NCBI GenBank assembly: GCA_015295945.1
Contig: DVED01000117.1
Coordinates: 1 to 44,052, forward strand
Reading direction: 5' to 3'
From: Oscillatoriales cyanobacterium M59_W2019_021
GTDB taxonomy: Bacteria > Cyanobacteriota > Cyanobacteriia > Cyanobacteriales > Geitlerinemataceae
Length of the DNA: 44,052 bases
Part shown: positions 33,952-40,467 of the stretch, piece after piece
Numbering within the stretch: position 1 is the first letter of the stretch
Layout of the letters: each line of letters begins with the position of its first letter
Translations under genes and position numbers: made by a program
Notes under the pieces: model-generated
The model's input: only the letters and a program-made list of their open reading frames with translations
Database searches by the model: none
What the model was told of the DNA's origin: nothing

Positions 33952-34635
33952 ATGACGCTCGCAAAGCCACCGATGCCGATCGTTCCGCCTTTGGAAAATG
34001 GCGATCGCTTAACTCGCACCGAGTTCGAGCGACGCTACCAAGCCATGCCTCACATCCGCAAAGCCGAACTGATTGAAGGAGTCACCTATATGGCATCCCC
34101 GCTTCGTATCAGAAGTCATGGCGAACCCCATGGTAATCTCGTCACTTGGTTGGGAACGTACAAAACATTTACCCCAGGGGTGATTCTGGGGATCGAACCG
34201 ACGGTGCGCCTCGATCCCGACAACGAACCGCAACCCGATGCCATCTTGATGATTCCCGGCGGACAAGCACGCATCGATGCCGACGATTATATCAGCGGTG
34301 CACCGGAATTAGTGGTGGAAATCGCCGCTAGTAGTGCGGCGATCGATCTTCACGATAAAAAACGGGCGTATCGTCGCAATGGGGTGCGAGAGTACATCGT
34401 CTGGCGCACGTTGGAGGGGCAGTTAGATTGGTTTCGCTGGCAGGCGGATGAGTATATTACCGTAGTGCCGGAAGAGGGAATCGTTCGCTCTCAAGTGTTT
34501 CCGGGGTTGTGGTTGGCGGTGGAGGCGTTGTTGGCGGGGGATATGGCGGCGGTGCTGTCGGTGTTGCAAAGGGGTTTGGGGACGAGAGAGCATGAGGAGT
34601 TTAAGCAAAGTTTGCCAGTTTCGCCGGGAACTTAA
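33952..34635 (+). CDS. Uma2-family (DUF820) putative endonuclease
   Basis: The 227-residue protein fits Uma2, a PD-(D/E)XK-like family expanded in cyanobacteria. Blocks are FERRYQAMPHIRKAELIEGV, then VILGIEPTVRLDPDNEPQPD, PELVVEIAASSAAIDLHDKK and YRRNGVREYIVWR. The likely acidic/lysine catalytic set is the Glu of AELIEG, Asp of PQPDAIL, Glu of VVEIA and Lys of HDKKRAY. Biological role is unproven; nuclease activity is inferred from the fold. ATG 33952 is preferred over a TTG 9 bp upstream. It follows HTH copy 1 by 156 bp, and its stop codon lies inside a 22-bp perfect palindrome. Confidence 0.9.
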   Translation: MTLAKPPMPIVPPLENGDRLTRTEFERRYQAMPHIRKAELIEGVTYMASPLRIRSHGEPHGNLVTWLGTYKTFTPGVILGIEPTVRLDPDNEPQPDAILMIPGGQARIDADDYISGAPELVVEIAASSAAIDLHDKKRAYRRNGVREYIVWRTLEGQLDWFRWQADEYITVVPEEGIVRSQVFPGLWLAVEALLAGDMAAVLSVLQRGLGTREHEEFKQSLPVSPGT

Positions 34636-34716
34636 GTTCCCGGCTAATAGCTGAACCCCATTAAAATGGACTGAATTTTTCCCAGTCTTATATGCGAAGA
34701 CTTTAGGTTTAAACCT
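34623..34716. repeat. palindromic repeat cluster, copy A
   Basis: A perfect 22-bp palindrome GCCGGGAACTTAAGTTCCCGGC wait-free in both halves (34623-34644) covers the stop codon of the first Uma2 gene. GCTAATAGCTGAA, an AGTCTT/AAGACT pair, and AGGTTTAAACCT (34705-34716) follow. The same kinds of palindrome, in the same order, occur at 40085-40300 (copy B), and the same 78-bp block follows both. Confidence 0.75.
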
Positions 34717-34726
34717 GTGGCGGTTT

Positions 34727-34804
34727 GTGGCAACAGATGCGATTGACCTCTACAATGAGATCCAACCGGAATTGATATCGCGTTGGCAGTTTGAGAGGCG
34801 ATCG
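34727..34804 (+). repeat. 78-bp duplicated block, copy A (encodes a MATDA...WQFERRS frame)
   Basis: This block matches 40306-40383 at 67 of 78 bases with no gaps. From GTG 34727 it is open, encoding MATDAIDLYNEIQPELISRW then QFERRS, and runs in frame into the second Uma2 gene. Six of its 26 codons differ non-synonymously from copy B and only three synonymously, which does not argue for strong protein-level selection. It could be a leader/promoter block instead. Its GAGAGG also serves as the ribosome binding site for ATG 34808. Confidence 0.75.
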
Positions 34805-34807
34805 AAT

Positions 34808-35371
34808 ATGGTACGAACACCCACCAAAACTCTGACTTTAGAAGAGTTTCTGCAACAACCCGAAACTACGCCAGCTAGCGAATATATCGATGGAAAAATC
34901 GTTCCCAAACCCATGCCGCAAGGAAAGCACAGCACGATTCAAGGAGAATTCGTTCCGGCAATTAATCAGGTCTTAAAACCCAAACGCTTAGCGCGTGCTT
35001 TTCCGGAATTGCGCTGTACGTTTGGGGGGCGTTCCACGGTTCCCGATATCGCCGTTTTCGTGTGGAGTCGAATTCCTCGAGATGAAAATGGCGAAGTTGC
35101 CAATACCTTTCTCCTGCCTCCGGATTGGACGATTGAGATTCTCTCTCCCGAACAAAGTCAAACGAAGGTCACTAAAAATATTCTGCACTGTCTCAAACAT
35201 GGGACACAAATGGGGTGGTTAATCGATCCCGATGAGAAAACCGTATTTGTTTATCGCCCCAAGCAAGAGACGGAAGTTTTCGATCGATCGGATGAGGTGT
35301 TGCCGATGCCGCCGTTTGCCAGCGAGTTGCAGCTTACTGTCGGCGATTTATTTTCTTGGTTACTCGATTGA
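34808..35371 (+). CDS. Uma2-family (DUF820) putative endonuclease, second copy
   Basis: The 187-residue protein starts MVRTPTKTLTLEEFLQQPET, a standard Uma2 opening. It continues with SEYIDGKIVPKPMPQGKHS, CTFGGRSTVPDIAVFVW, WTIEILSPEQSQTKVTKNI and MGWLIDPDEKTVFVYRP. The Glu of EYIDG, Asp of VPDIAV, Glu of IEILSP and Lys of TKVTKN form the expected acidic/lysine site. A GAGAGG ribosome binding site 9 nt before ATG 34808 supports this start; GTG 34727 would add the 27-residue product of the duplicated block. It is not closely similar to the Uma2 protein at 33952, so it is not a simple tandem duplicate. Role unknown; putative PD-(D/E)XK nuclease. Confidence 0.9.
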   Translation: MVRTPTKTLTLEEFLQQPETTPASEYIDGKIVPKPMPQGKHSTIQGEFVPAINQVLKPKRLARAFPELRCTFGGRSTVPDIAVFVWSRIPRDENGEVANTFLLPPDWTIEILSPEQSQTKVTKNILHCLKHGTQMGWLIDPDEKTVFVYRPKQETEVFDRSDEVLPMPPFASELQLTVGDLFSWLLD

Positions 35372-35408
35372 CTAGGGTGTGCTTCAAACTATAGCCACCT
35401 CATACAGC

Positions 35409-35448
35409 TAGGTAGGGTAATGTTTTTAGATACCCATTACCCTACCTA
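35409..35448. terminator. 14-bp stem hairpin between the convergent Uma2 and carB genes
   Basis: TAGGTAGGGTAATG / CATTACCCTACCTA is perfect, with a 12-nt loop. The right arm contains the carB stop codon on the minus strand. It is well placed to end transcription from both sides, although long T runs are absent. Confidence 0.65.
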
Positions 35449-38400
35449 AAAATAATCTTGCAACGCTTTCACCTCTTGGGTGTCCGATTGCAACGATCGA
35501 ATGGCTGCTGCCGTCGCCTTCGCCCCGGCAATGGTGGTAATAATGGGGATTTTATACCCCAAGGCGGTGCGGCGAATCAGTTGACCTTCAGCTTGGGCAT
35601 CTTCTCCGGAAGGGGTATTTAAAATTAACTGAATTTGCCCGTTTTTGACAACATCCAAAACGTTAGGACGACCTTCGGATAACTTCAGCACCAATTCCAC
35701 ATCGTCGATGCCGTGTTCTTGTAAGGTTTTCCGAGTTCCGGCAGTGGCGACAATTTTGAAGCCTAACTCCATTAAATCCTTAACCACGGGAACCACGCGG
35801 GGTTTTTCGCGATCGGTCATAGAAACGAACACCGTCCCTTCCAGGGGCAACCGTTCCCCTGCCCCCAATTCTGCCTTAGCAAAGGCTTTCCCGAAACCGC
35901 TATCGATGCCCATCACCTCTCCGGTCGATCGCATTTCTGGGCCCAACAGGGTATCGCTGCCGGGGAATTTGTTAAAGGGTAACACCGCTTCTTTGACGGC
36001 AATGTGTTTCGGCATCTGTTCTTCGGTAAATCCGAGGGATTCCAATGTTTCCCCGGACATGACTCGCGATGCCAGCTTCGCCAGGGGAACGCCAATCGCT
36101 TTGGAGACGAAGGGAACGGTACGGGAGGCACGGGGGTTGGCTTCCAGGATGTACACCTGTTCCCCTTGTACCGCGTATTGGACGTTCATCAATCCCACCA
36201 CTTTCAGTTCCGTTGCCAGTTGCACCGTCCATTCGCGGATGGTGGCGACTGCCGACTCCGATAACCCCACGTAGGGAATGGAACAGGCGGAGTCGCCGGA
36301 GTGAATCCCCGCTTGTTCGATGTGTTCCATGATGCCGCCGATGACCACTCGTCCGGTTTTATCGGCGATCGCATCCACATCCACTTCCACCGCATTTTCC
36401 AGGAACTTATCGATTAAAATCGGGTGGTCGGGTTCCACTTGTACCGCATAGGTCATGTACCGTTCCAATTCGGCGTCGGAGTAGACGATTTCCATCGCCC
36501 GACCCCCGAGGACGTAGCTGGGACGCACCACCACGGGATAGCTGACCCGCTTGGCAACGGAGAGGGCTTCGTTGTAACTGCGGGCGATGCCGTTGGGGGG
36601 TTGGAGGATGTCCAATTTCCGCAGAATTTGCTCGAACCGTTCGCGATCCTCTGCCGCATCGATGGAATCGGGAGAGGTTCCCCAAATGGGGGCGTTGACT
36701 TTGGCGAGGGGAACGGCGAGTTTCAACGGAGTTTGACCGCCGAATTGGATGATGATGCCGACGGGATTTTCCGCTTCGATGATGTTGAGAACGTCTTCTT
36801 TGGTGAGGGGCTCAAAGTAGAGGCGATCGCTGGTATCGTAGTCGGTGGAGACGGTTTCTGGGTTGGAGTTGACCATGATCGTCTCGTAGCCTTGTGCTTG
36901 TAAGGCGTAGGAGGCGTGGCAGCAGCAGTAGTCGAACTCGATGCCCTGTCCGATGCGGTTGGGTCCGCCGCCGAGAATCATGACTTTGGGCTTATCCGAC
37001 GGCATGACTTCCGACTCTTCCTCGTAAGTAGAGTAGTAGTACGGGGTGAAGGCTTCAAATTCTGCCGCGCAAGTGTCAACGACTTTGTAGGCAGGAATGA
37101 CGCCCAGGCGTTTGCGGTAGGCGCGGACTTCATCTTCGGTGGTTTTGGTGGCAAAGGCGATTTGCCGATCGCTAAATCCGTCCCGCTTGACTTCCCACAG
37201 TTGCTCTTTGGTAATTTGCGTAAGGGGGGTTCGCTTGAGGAATTTTTCGGTTTCTAACAGCAGTTGAAACTTATCTAAGAACCAGGGATCGATACCCGTG
37301 AGTTCGTAGATTTCTTCGACCGTCATGCCCATTTGCAGCGCTTGGTGGACGGTGAAGATGCGTTCTGGGTTGGGGGTTCGCAATCCGGCGCGAATGTGGG
37401 ATAAGTTGGGCAGTTTTTCGGCGCGATCGCACCCCCATCCGGCGCGTCCGGTTTCCAGGGAACGCAGCGCTTTTTGGAAGGATTCGGCAAACGTCCGCCC
37501 GATCGCCATCGCTTCCCCCACGGACTTCATCTGCGTCGTTAAAACGGGTTCGGTTCCGGGGAATTTCTCGAAGGCAAACCGGGGAATTTTGGTGACGACA
37601 TAATCGATCGTCGGCTCGAAGCTGGCAGGGGTTTTCTTGGTAATGTCATTATTGATTTCGTCCAAAGTATACCCAACAGCTAACTTGGCGGCAAACTTGG
37701 CGATGGGAAATCCCGTCGCTTTCGATGCCAGTGCCGAACTCCGAGACACGCGGGGGTTCATTTCGATGACGATGAACTCGCCATTGACGGGGTTGACGGC
37801 AAATTGGATGTTAGATCCGCCCGTTTCCACCCCAATTTCGCGGATAATGGCGATCGACGCATCCCGCAGGCGCTGGTACTCCTTGTCCGTCAGGGTTTGC
37901 GCCGGAGCGACCGTAATCGAATCCCCCGTATGAATCCCCATGGGGTCGAGATTTTCGATCGAGCAGATAATCACCACGTTATCCGCCAAATCCCGCATCA
38001 CTTCCAGTTCGTACTCTTTCCACCCCAACAGGGACTTTTCTACCAGGATTTGCGTCGTCGGCGAGGCGTCTAAGCCCCCTTGTGCCATTTCCTCAAATTC
38101 TTCCTGGTTGTAGGCTATCCCGCCTCCCGTCCCGCCGAGGGTGAACGCCGGACGGATGATTAGGGGATACGTGCCGATTTGCGCTGCCACTTGTTTGGCT
38201 TCGTCCAGGCTGTTGGCAATTCCCGACGGACACACGGCAACGCCGATTTTCTCCATCGCCTCTTTGAAGAGTTCCCGGTCTTCCGCTTTCTTAATGGCTG
38301 GGAGTTTTGCGCCGATGAGTTCTACGCCGTACTTCTCCAAGGTTCCGTCCTCCGATAGCGCCACCGCCAAGTTCAGCGCCGTTTGCCCCCCCATGGTCGG

Positions 38401-38661
38401 CAGCACCGCATCGGGTCGTTCTTTCTCGATGACCTTGGCGACGATTTCCGGGGTGAGGGGTTCGATGTAGGTGCGATCGGCGGTTTCCGGATCGGTCATA
38501 ATGGTGGCGGGGTTGGAGTTGACGAGGATTACCTCGTATCCTTCTTCCCGCAGCGCCTTACAGGCTTGCGTTCCCGAGTAGTCAAACTCGCAAGCTTGTC
38601 CGATGACGATCGGTCCGGAACCGAGAAGGAGAATTTTTTTCAGGTCTGTACGACGAGGCAT
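35446..38661 (-). CDS. carB: Carbamoyl-phosphate synthase large subunit
   Basis: CarB makes carbamoyl phosphate from bicarbonate, ATP and glutamine-derived ammonia (supplied by CarA) for arginine and pyrimidine synthesis in the cytoplasm. The 1071-residue protein has the family length and duplicated architecture. The first half starts [20 protein letters not shown] and has the ATP-grasp [10 protein letters not shown] loop. The second half starts [20 protein letters not shown] and has [16 protein letters not shown]-terminal MGS-like regulatory domain (about 940-1071; [21 protein letters not shown], with [10 protein letters not shown]) follows. ATG 38661 is the expected start. carA is not adjacent, as is usual in cyanobacteria. 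Repeats of TTTGGGG lie just upstream. Confidence 0.98.
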   Translation of the reverse strand: MPRRTDLKKILLLGSGPIVIGQACEFDYSGTQACKALREEGYEVILVNSNPATIMTDPETADRTYIEPLTPEIVAKVIEKERPDAVLPTMGGQTALNLAVALSEDGTLEKYGVELIGAKLPAIKKAEDRELFKEAMEKIGVAVCPSGIANSLDEAKQVAAQIGTYPLIIRPAFTLGGTGGGIAYNQEEFEEMAQGGLDASPTTQILVEKSLLGWKEYELEVMRDLADNVVIICSIENLDPMGIHTGDSITVAPAQTLTDKEYQRLRDASIAIIREIGVETGGSNIQFAVNPVNGEFIVIEMNPRVSRSSALASKATGFPIAKFAAKLAVGYTLDEINNDITKKTPASFEPTIDYVVTKIPRFAFEKFPGTEPVLTTQMKSVGEAMAIGRTFAESFQKALRSLETGRAGWGCDRAEKLPNLSHIRAGLRTPNPERIFTVHQALQMGMTVEEIYELTGIDPWFLDKFQLLLETEKFLKRTPLTQITKEQLWEVKRDGFSDRQIAFATKTTEDEVRAYRKRLGVIPAYKVVDTCAAEFEAFTPYYYSTYEEESEVMPSDKPKVMILGGGPNRIGQGIEFDYCCCHASYALQAQGYETIMVNSNPETVSTDYDTSDRLYFEPLTKEDVLNIIEAENPVGIIIQFGGQTPLKLAVPLAKVNAPIWGTSPDSIDAAEDRERFEQILRKLDILQPPNGIARSYNEALSVAKRVSYPVVVRPSYVLGGRAMEIVYSDAELERYMTYAVQVEPDHPILIDKFLENAVEVDVDAIADKTGRVVIGGIMEHIEQAGIHSGDSACSIPYVGLSESAVATIREWTVQLATELKVVGLMNVQYAVQGEQVYILEANPRASRTVPFVSKAIGVPLAKLASRVMSGETLESLGFTEEQMPKHIAVKEAVLPFNKFPGSDTLLGPEMRSTGEVMGIDSGFGKAFAKAELGAGERLPLEGTVFVSMTDREKPRVVPVVKDLMELGFKIVATAGTRKTLQEHGIDDVELVLKLSEGRPNVLDVVKNGQIQLILNTPSGEDAQAEGQLIRRTALGYKIPIITTIAGAKATAAAIRSLQSDTQEVKALQDYF

Positions 38662-38666
38662 AAGGT

Positions 38667-38706
38667 GTTTGGGGTGTGGGGTTTGGGGTTTGGGGTTTGG
38701 GGTTGG
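38667..38706. repeat. tandem TTTGGGG heptamers upstream of carB
   Basis: Five consecutive GTTTGGG/GTGTGGG-type heptamers lie immediately before the carB start codon on its 5' side. The same unit is seen at 1690-1706. Confidence 0.75.
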
Positions 38707-38811
38707 TCAATGACCCATTACCCATGACCTCTTGATGAAATCCCAACCATTCTAAGGGGTAGAGGGGCGATCGTCGCGATCTCTTTTATCAAAATTTCCG
38801 GACTTTGCTAT

Positions 38812-38843
38812 TTGTCATTAGTCCTTCGTCATTTGTCATTTGG
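38812..38843. repeat. ATTTGTC repeat resembling the rnpB insert
   Basis: ATTTGTCATTAGTCCTTCGTC and a further ATTTGTCATTTGG lie downstream of the small gene at 38876. The words ATTTGTCATTTG and (inverted) GACGAAGGAC are both found in the extra hairpin of rnpB at 7901-7950. Confidence 0.65.
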
Positions 38844-38875
38844 ATTTGGCTGCCCACCCTACGAAAGTCTTCTCT

Positions 38876-39151
38876 CTACAGTTTCGAGTCTAAGCTGACT
38901 AGGCGTCGCAACAAACTCATCACTTCCCCCGGTTTTTGCGTGGGTTGCGGGGGACTCCACTCCCACACTCGCGCGAATCCGCGTCGATACAGCACTTGGA
39001 TGGTGTTGGTGACGGCATCGGGGGAACCTATCAGTATGACTTTGATGTATTCCCGGTTGTCGGTGGGGAGGGGGAGGAGTTGTTGGGTTGGCGGTGGAGG
39101 GGCGATTTCGGTTTCGGTGGCGTCGGTTCGGACAAAACTCTTCGGCTTCAT
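38876..39151 (-). CDS. Small conserved cyanobacterial protein of unknown function
   Basis: The 91-residue protein has a disordered Pro-rich N-terminal third (TEIAPPPPTQQLLPLPTDN). A compact domain follows with the pattern IKVILIGSPDAVTNTIQVLY, RRGFARVWEWSPPQPTQ and PGEVMSLLRR. I recognise this as a recurrent small cyanobacterial hypothetical family but know no function. No signal peptide or enzyme motif is visible. It is divergent from the HTH gene at 39283, with about 130 bp between their starts, so the two could share an operator region. A truncated copy in the same arrangement lies at 33383-33442. Confidence 0.82.
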   Translation of the reverse strand: MKPKSFVRTDATETEIAPPPPTQQLLPLPTDNREYIKVILIGSPDAVTNTIQVLYRRGFARVWEWSPPQPTQKPGEVMSLLRRLVSLDSKL

Positions 39152-39282
39152 AGTTACCTCAACTTTTGAGTGAATATTATCTTATTAGTTTACGTCACCT
39201 ATATTAAGTAGTCAACTATTTAGATAAATTAACCAAAATGATTGTGTTTACTAAAACGTCATCATCTGCCACGATGGAAATC

Positions 39283-39525
39283 ATGGGAAAAGCAGGTCAC
39301 GCCCTTAAACAAGCCTTAGACCGTCACGGTGTCAGTCAATATTCCTTGGCTGCTAAACTGGGCATTGAGCGCACGAATGTCTACCGATGGGTACACGAAG
39401 TTCGCGATCCGAGTGCCGAACGAGTGTATGAAATCGTCAAGGCGCTCAAGCAACTCAATCCCGATGCAGCGCGAGAATTTGTCCGGCTGTATCTCGGGGA
39501 AGTTGTAGAGGACATCGAATCCTGA
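39283..39525 (+). CDS. Small XRE-type helix-turn-helix protein (copy 2 of 4)
   Basis: From ATG 39283 it is 80 residues: MGKAGHALKQALDRHGVSQY, then SLAAKLGIERTNVYRWVHEV, RDPSAERVYEIVKALKQLNP and DAAREFVRLYLGEVVEDIES. Alternative in-frame ATGs at 39238 and 39274 would add 15 or 3 residues. It is the first of three tandem paralogues with 9-26 bp gaps, so it is probably one transcript. It is divergent from the small gene at 39151, with AT-rich sequence between. It is a likely DNA-binding regulator. Its nearest large downstream gene is the type IIG restriction-modification enzyme at 40468, so a controller (C-protein-like) role is possible but unproven. Confidence 0.87.
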   Translation: MGKAGHALKQALDRHGVSQYSLAAKLGIERTNVYRWVHEVRDPSAERVYEIVKALKQLNPDAAREFVRLYLGEVVEDIES

Positions 39526-39551
39526 GATTCCTGAACTTGTGACCGAAAATT

Positions 39552-39809
39552 ATGGGAAAAGCGGGTCAAGCCCTCAAAAAAGTTTTAGAAAGCTATGGCA
39601 TCAGTCAATATTCTTTGGCTAGTAAACTCGGTGTTGGAGGTGCCAGCGTTCACCGATGGGTACACGAAATTAGCGATCCGAATGCCGAACGGGTTTACGA
39701 AATTACCGAAGCGCTCAAACAACTCAATCCATCTGCGGCAAAGGAATTCGTGCGGTTGTATTTAGGGGAAGCTGTAGAGGATGGCGATACCGATAATCCC
39801 GAAGCATGA
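39552..39809 (+). CDS. Small XRE-type helix-turn-helix protein (copy 3 of 4)
   Basis: The 85-residue paralogue reads MGKAGQALKKVLESYGISQY, SLASKLGVGGASVHRWVHEI and SDPNAERVYEITEALKQLNP, with an acidic tail. An in-frame TGA four codons upstream fixes the start at ATG 39552, which in turn supports the MGxAG start for the other copies. It differs from its neighbours in the recognition-helix region (GVGGASVHRW versus GIERTNVYRW and GIERANVHRW). The copies may therefore recognise different sites. It begins 26 bp after copy 2 stops and ends 9 bp before copy 4. Confidence 0.88.
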   Translation: MGKAGQALKKVLESYGISQYSLASKLGVGGASVHRWVHEISDPNAERVYEITEALKQLNPSAAKEFVRLYLGEAVEDGDTDNPEA

Positions 39810-39818
39810 CTCAAGATC

Positions 39819-40070
39819 GTGGGAAAAGCAGGTCAAGCACTAAAACAAGCTCTAGAACGCCACAGTGTCAGTCAGTACGTATTGGCGGCAACATTGGGGA
39901 TCGAACGTGCCAACGTTCATCGATGGGTACGCGAAATTCGCGATCCCACAGCCGAACGGGTTTACGAAATTACGGAAGCGCTCCAACAATTGAACCCGGA
40001 AGCGGCGAAAGAATTCGTGCGGCTGTATCTGGGGAAAGTTGTGGAGGATAGCGATACTGAGGATTCTTAA
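39819..40070 (+). CDS. Small XRE-type helix-turn-helix protein (copy 4 of 4)
   Basis: The 83-residue paralogue starts at GTG 39819, aligned with the MGKAG starts of copies 2 and 3: MGKAGQALKQALERHSVSQY, VLAATLGIERANVHRWVREI and RDPTAERVYEITEALQQLNP. Its tail GKVVEDSDTEDS and the DNA around its stop are nearly those of copy 1 at 33795. This suggests copy 1 and copy 4 are the closest pair, or have exchanged sequence. Only 9 bp separate it from copy 3, so translation is probably coupled. A palindromic repeat cluster follows at once. Confidence 0.87.
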   Translation: MGKAGQALKQALERHSVSQYVLAATLGIERANVHRWVREIRDPTAERVYEITEALQQLNPEAAKEFVRLYLGKVVEDSDTEDS

Positions 40071-40084
40071 CAATTGCCAATCCC

Positions 40085-40300
40085 GCCTGGAACTTAAGTT
40101 CCAGGCTAATAGTGAAAGTCTTCTAAAGAAGACTAAAACTGAACTTATATAATATGTAAATTCACCTTCAAACCACCAGATGTAGGGGCGAATGGCATTT
40201 GTCCTCGATCGAGGTATTACCTCTGCGTCAGTCCTACAGGAAAGATAAAGAGTCCATTTCAATGGAGTTGAGCTATTAGCCAGGGGTTTAAACCCCTGGC
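40085..40300. repeat. palindromic repeat cluster, copy B
   Basis: Three perfect or near-perfect palindromes lie in order: GCCTGGAACTTAAGTTCCAGGC in halves about 40095/40096 (40085-40106), AGTCTTCT-AA-AGAAGACT (40117-40134) and a 22-bp palindrome centred on GGGGTTTAAACCCC (40279-40300). GGCTAATAG and its complement CTATTAGCC flank them in inverted order. The 397-bp spacer between HTH copy 4 and the restriction-modification gene otherwise holds only the 78-bp block. Copy A is at 34623-34716. Confidence 0.75.
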
Positions 40301-40305
40301 GGGTG

Positions 40306-40449
40306 ATGGCAACCGATGCGAGTGAGATCTACAATGAGATCCGACCAGAATTGATATGGCTGTGGCAGTTTGAAAGGCGATCGCACCCTACAGCTCAAAC
40401 GGCATCGCATCCAACACGAATGCCGAATTTAAGGCAAAATCTAAAGTAA
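40306..40449 (+). other. 47-codon open frame containing the 78-bp duplicated block, copy B
   Basis: From ATG 40306 the frame encodes MATDASEIYNEIRPELIWLW, QFERRSHPTAQTASHPTRMP and a short end. The first 26 codons match copy A (34727-34804) without gaps; after that the two differ. In copy A the frame fuses to a Uma2 gene; here it stops 18 bp before the restriction-modification gene. It could be a short leader peptide gene, the stub of a lost gene, or a non-coding regulatory repeat. The excess of amino-acid-changing differences favours the non-coding reading. Confidence 0.4.
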
Positions 40450-40467
40450 CTGACTTTCGATCGCCCT

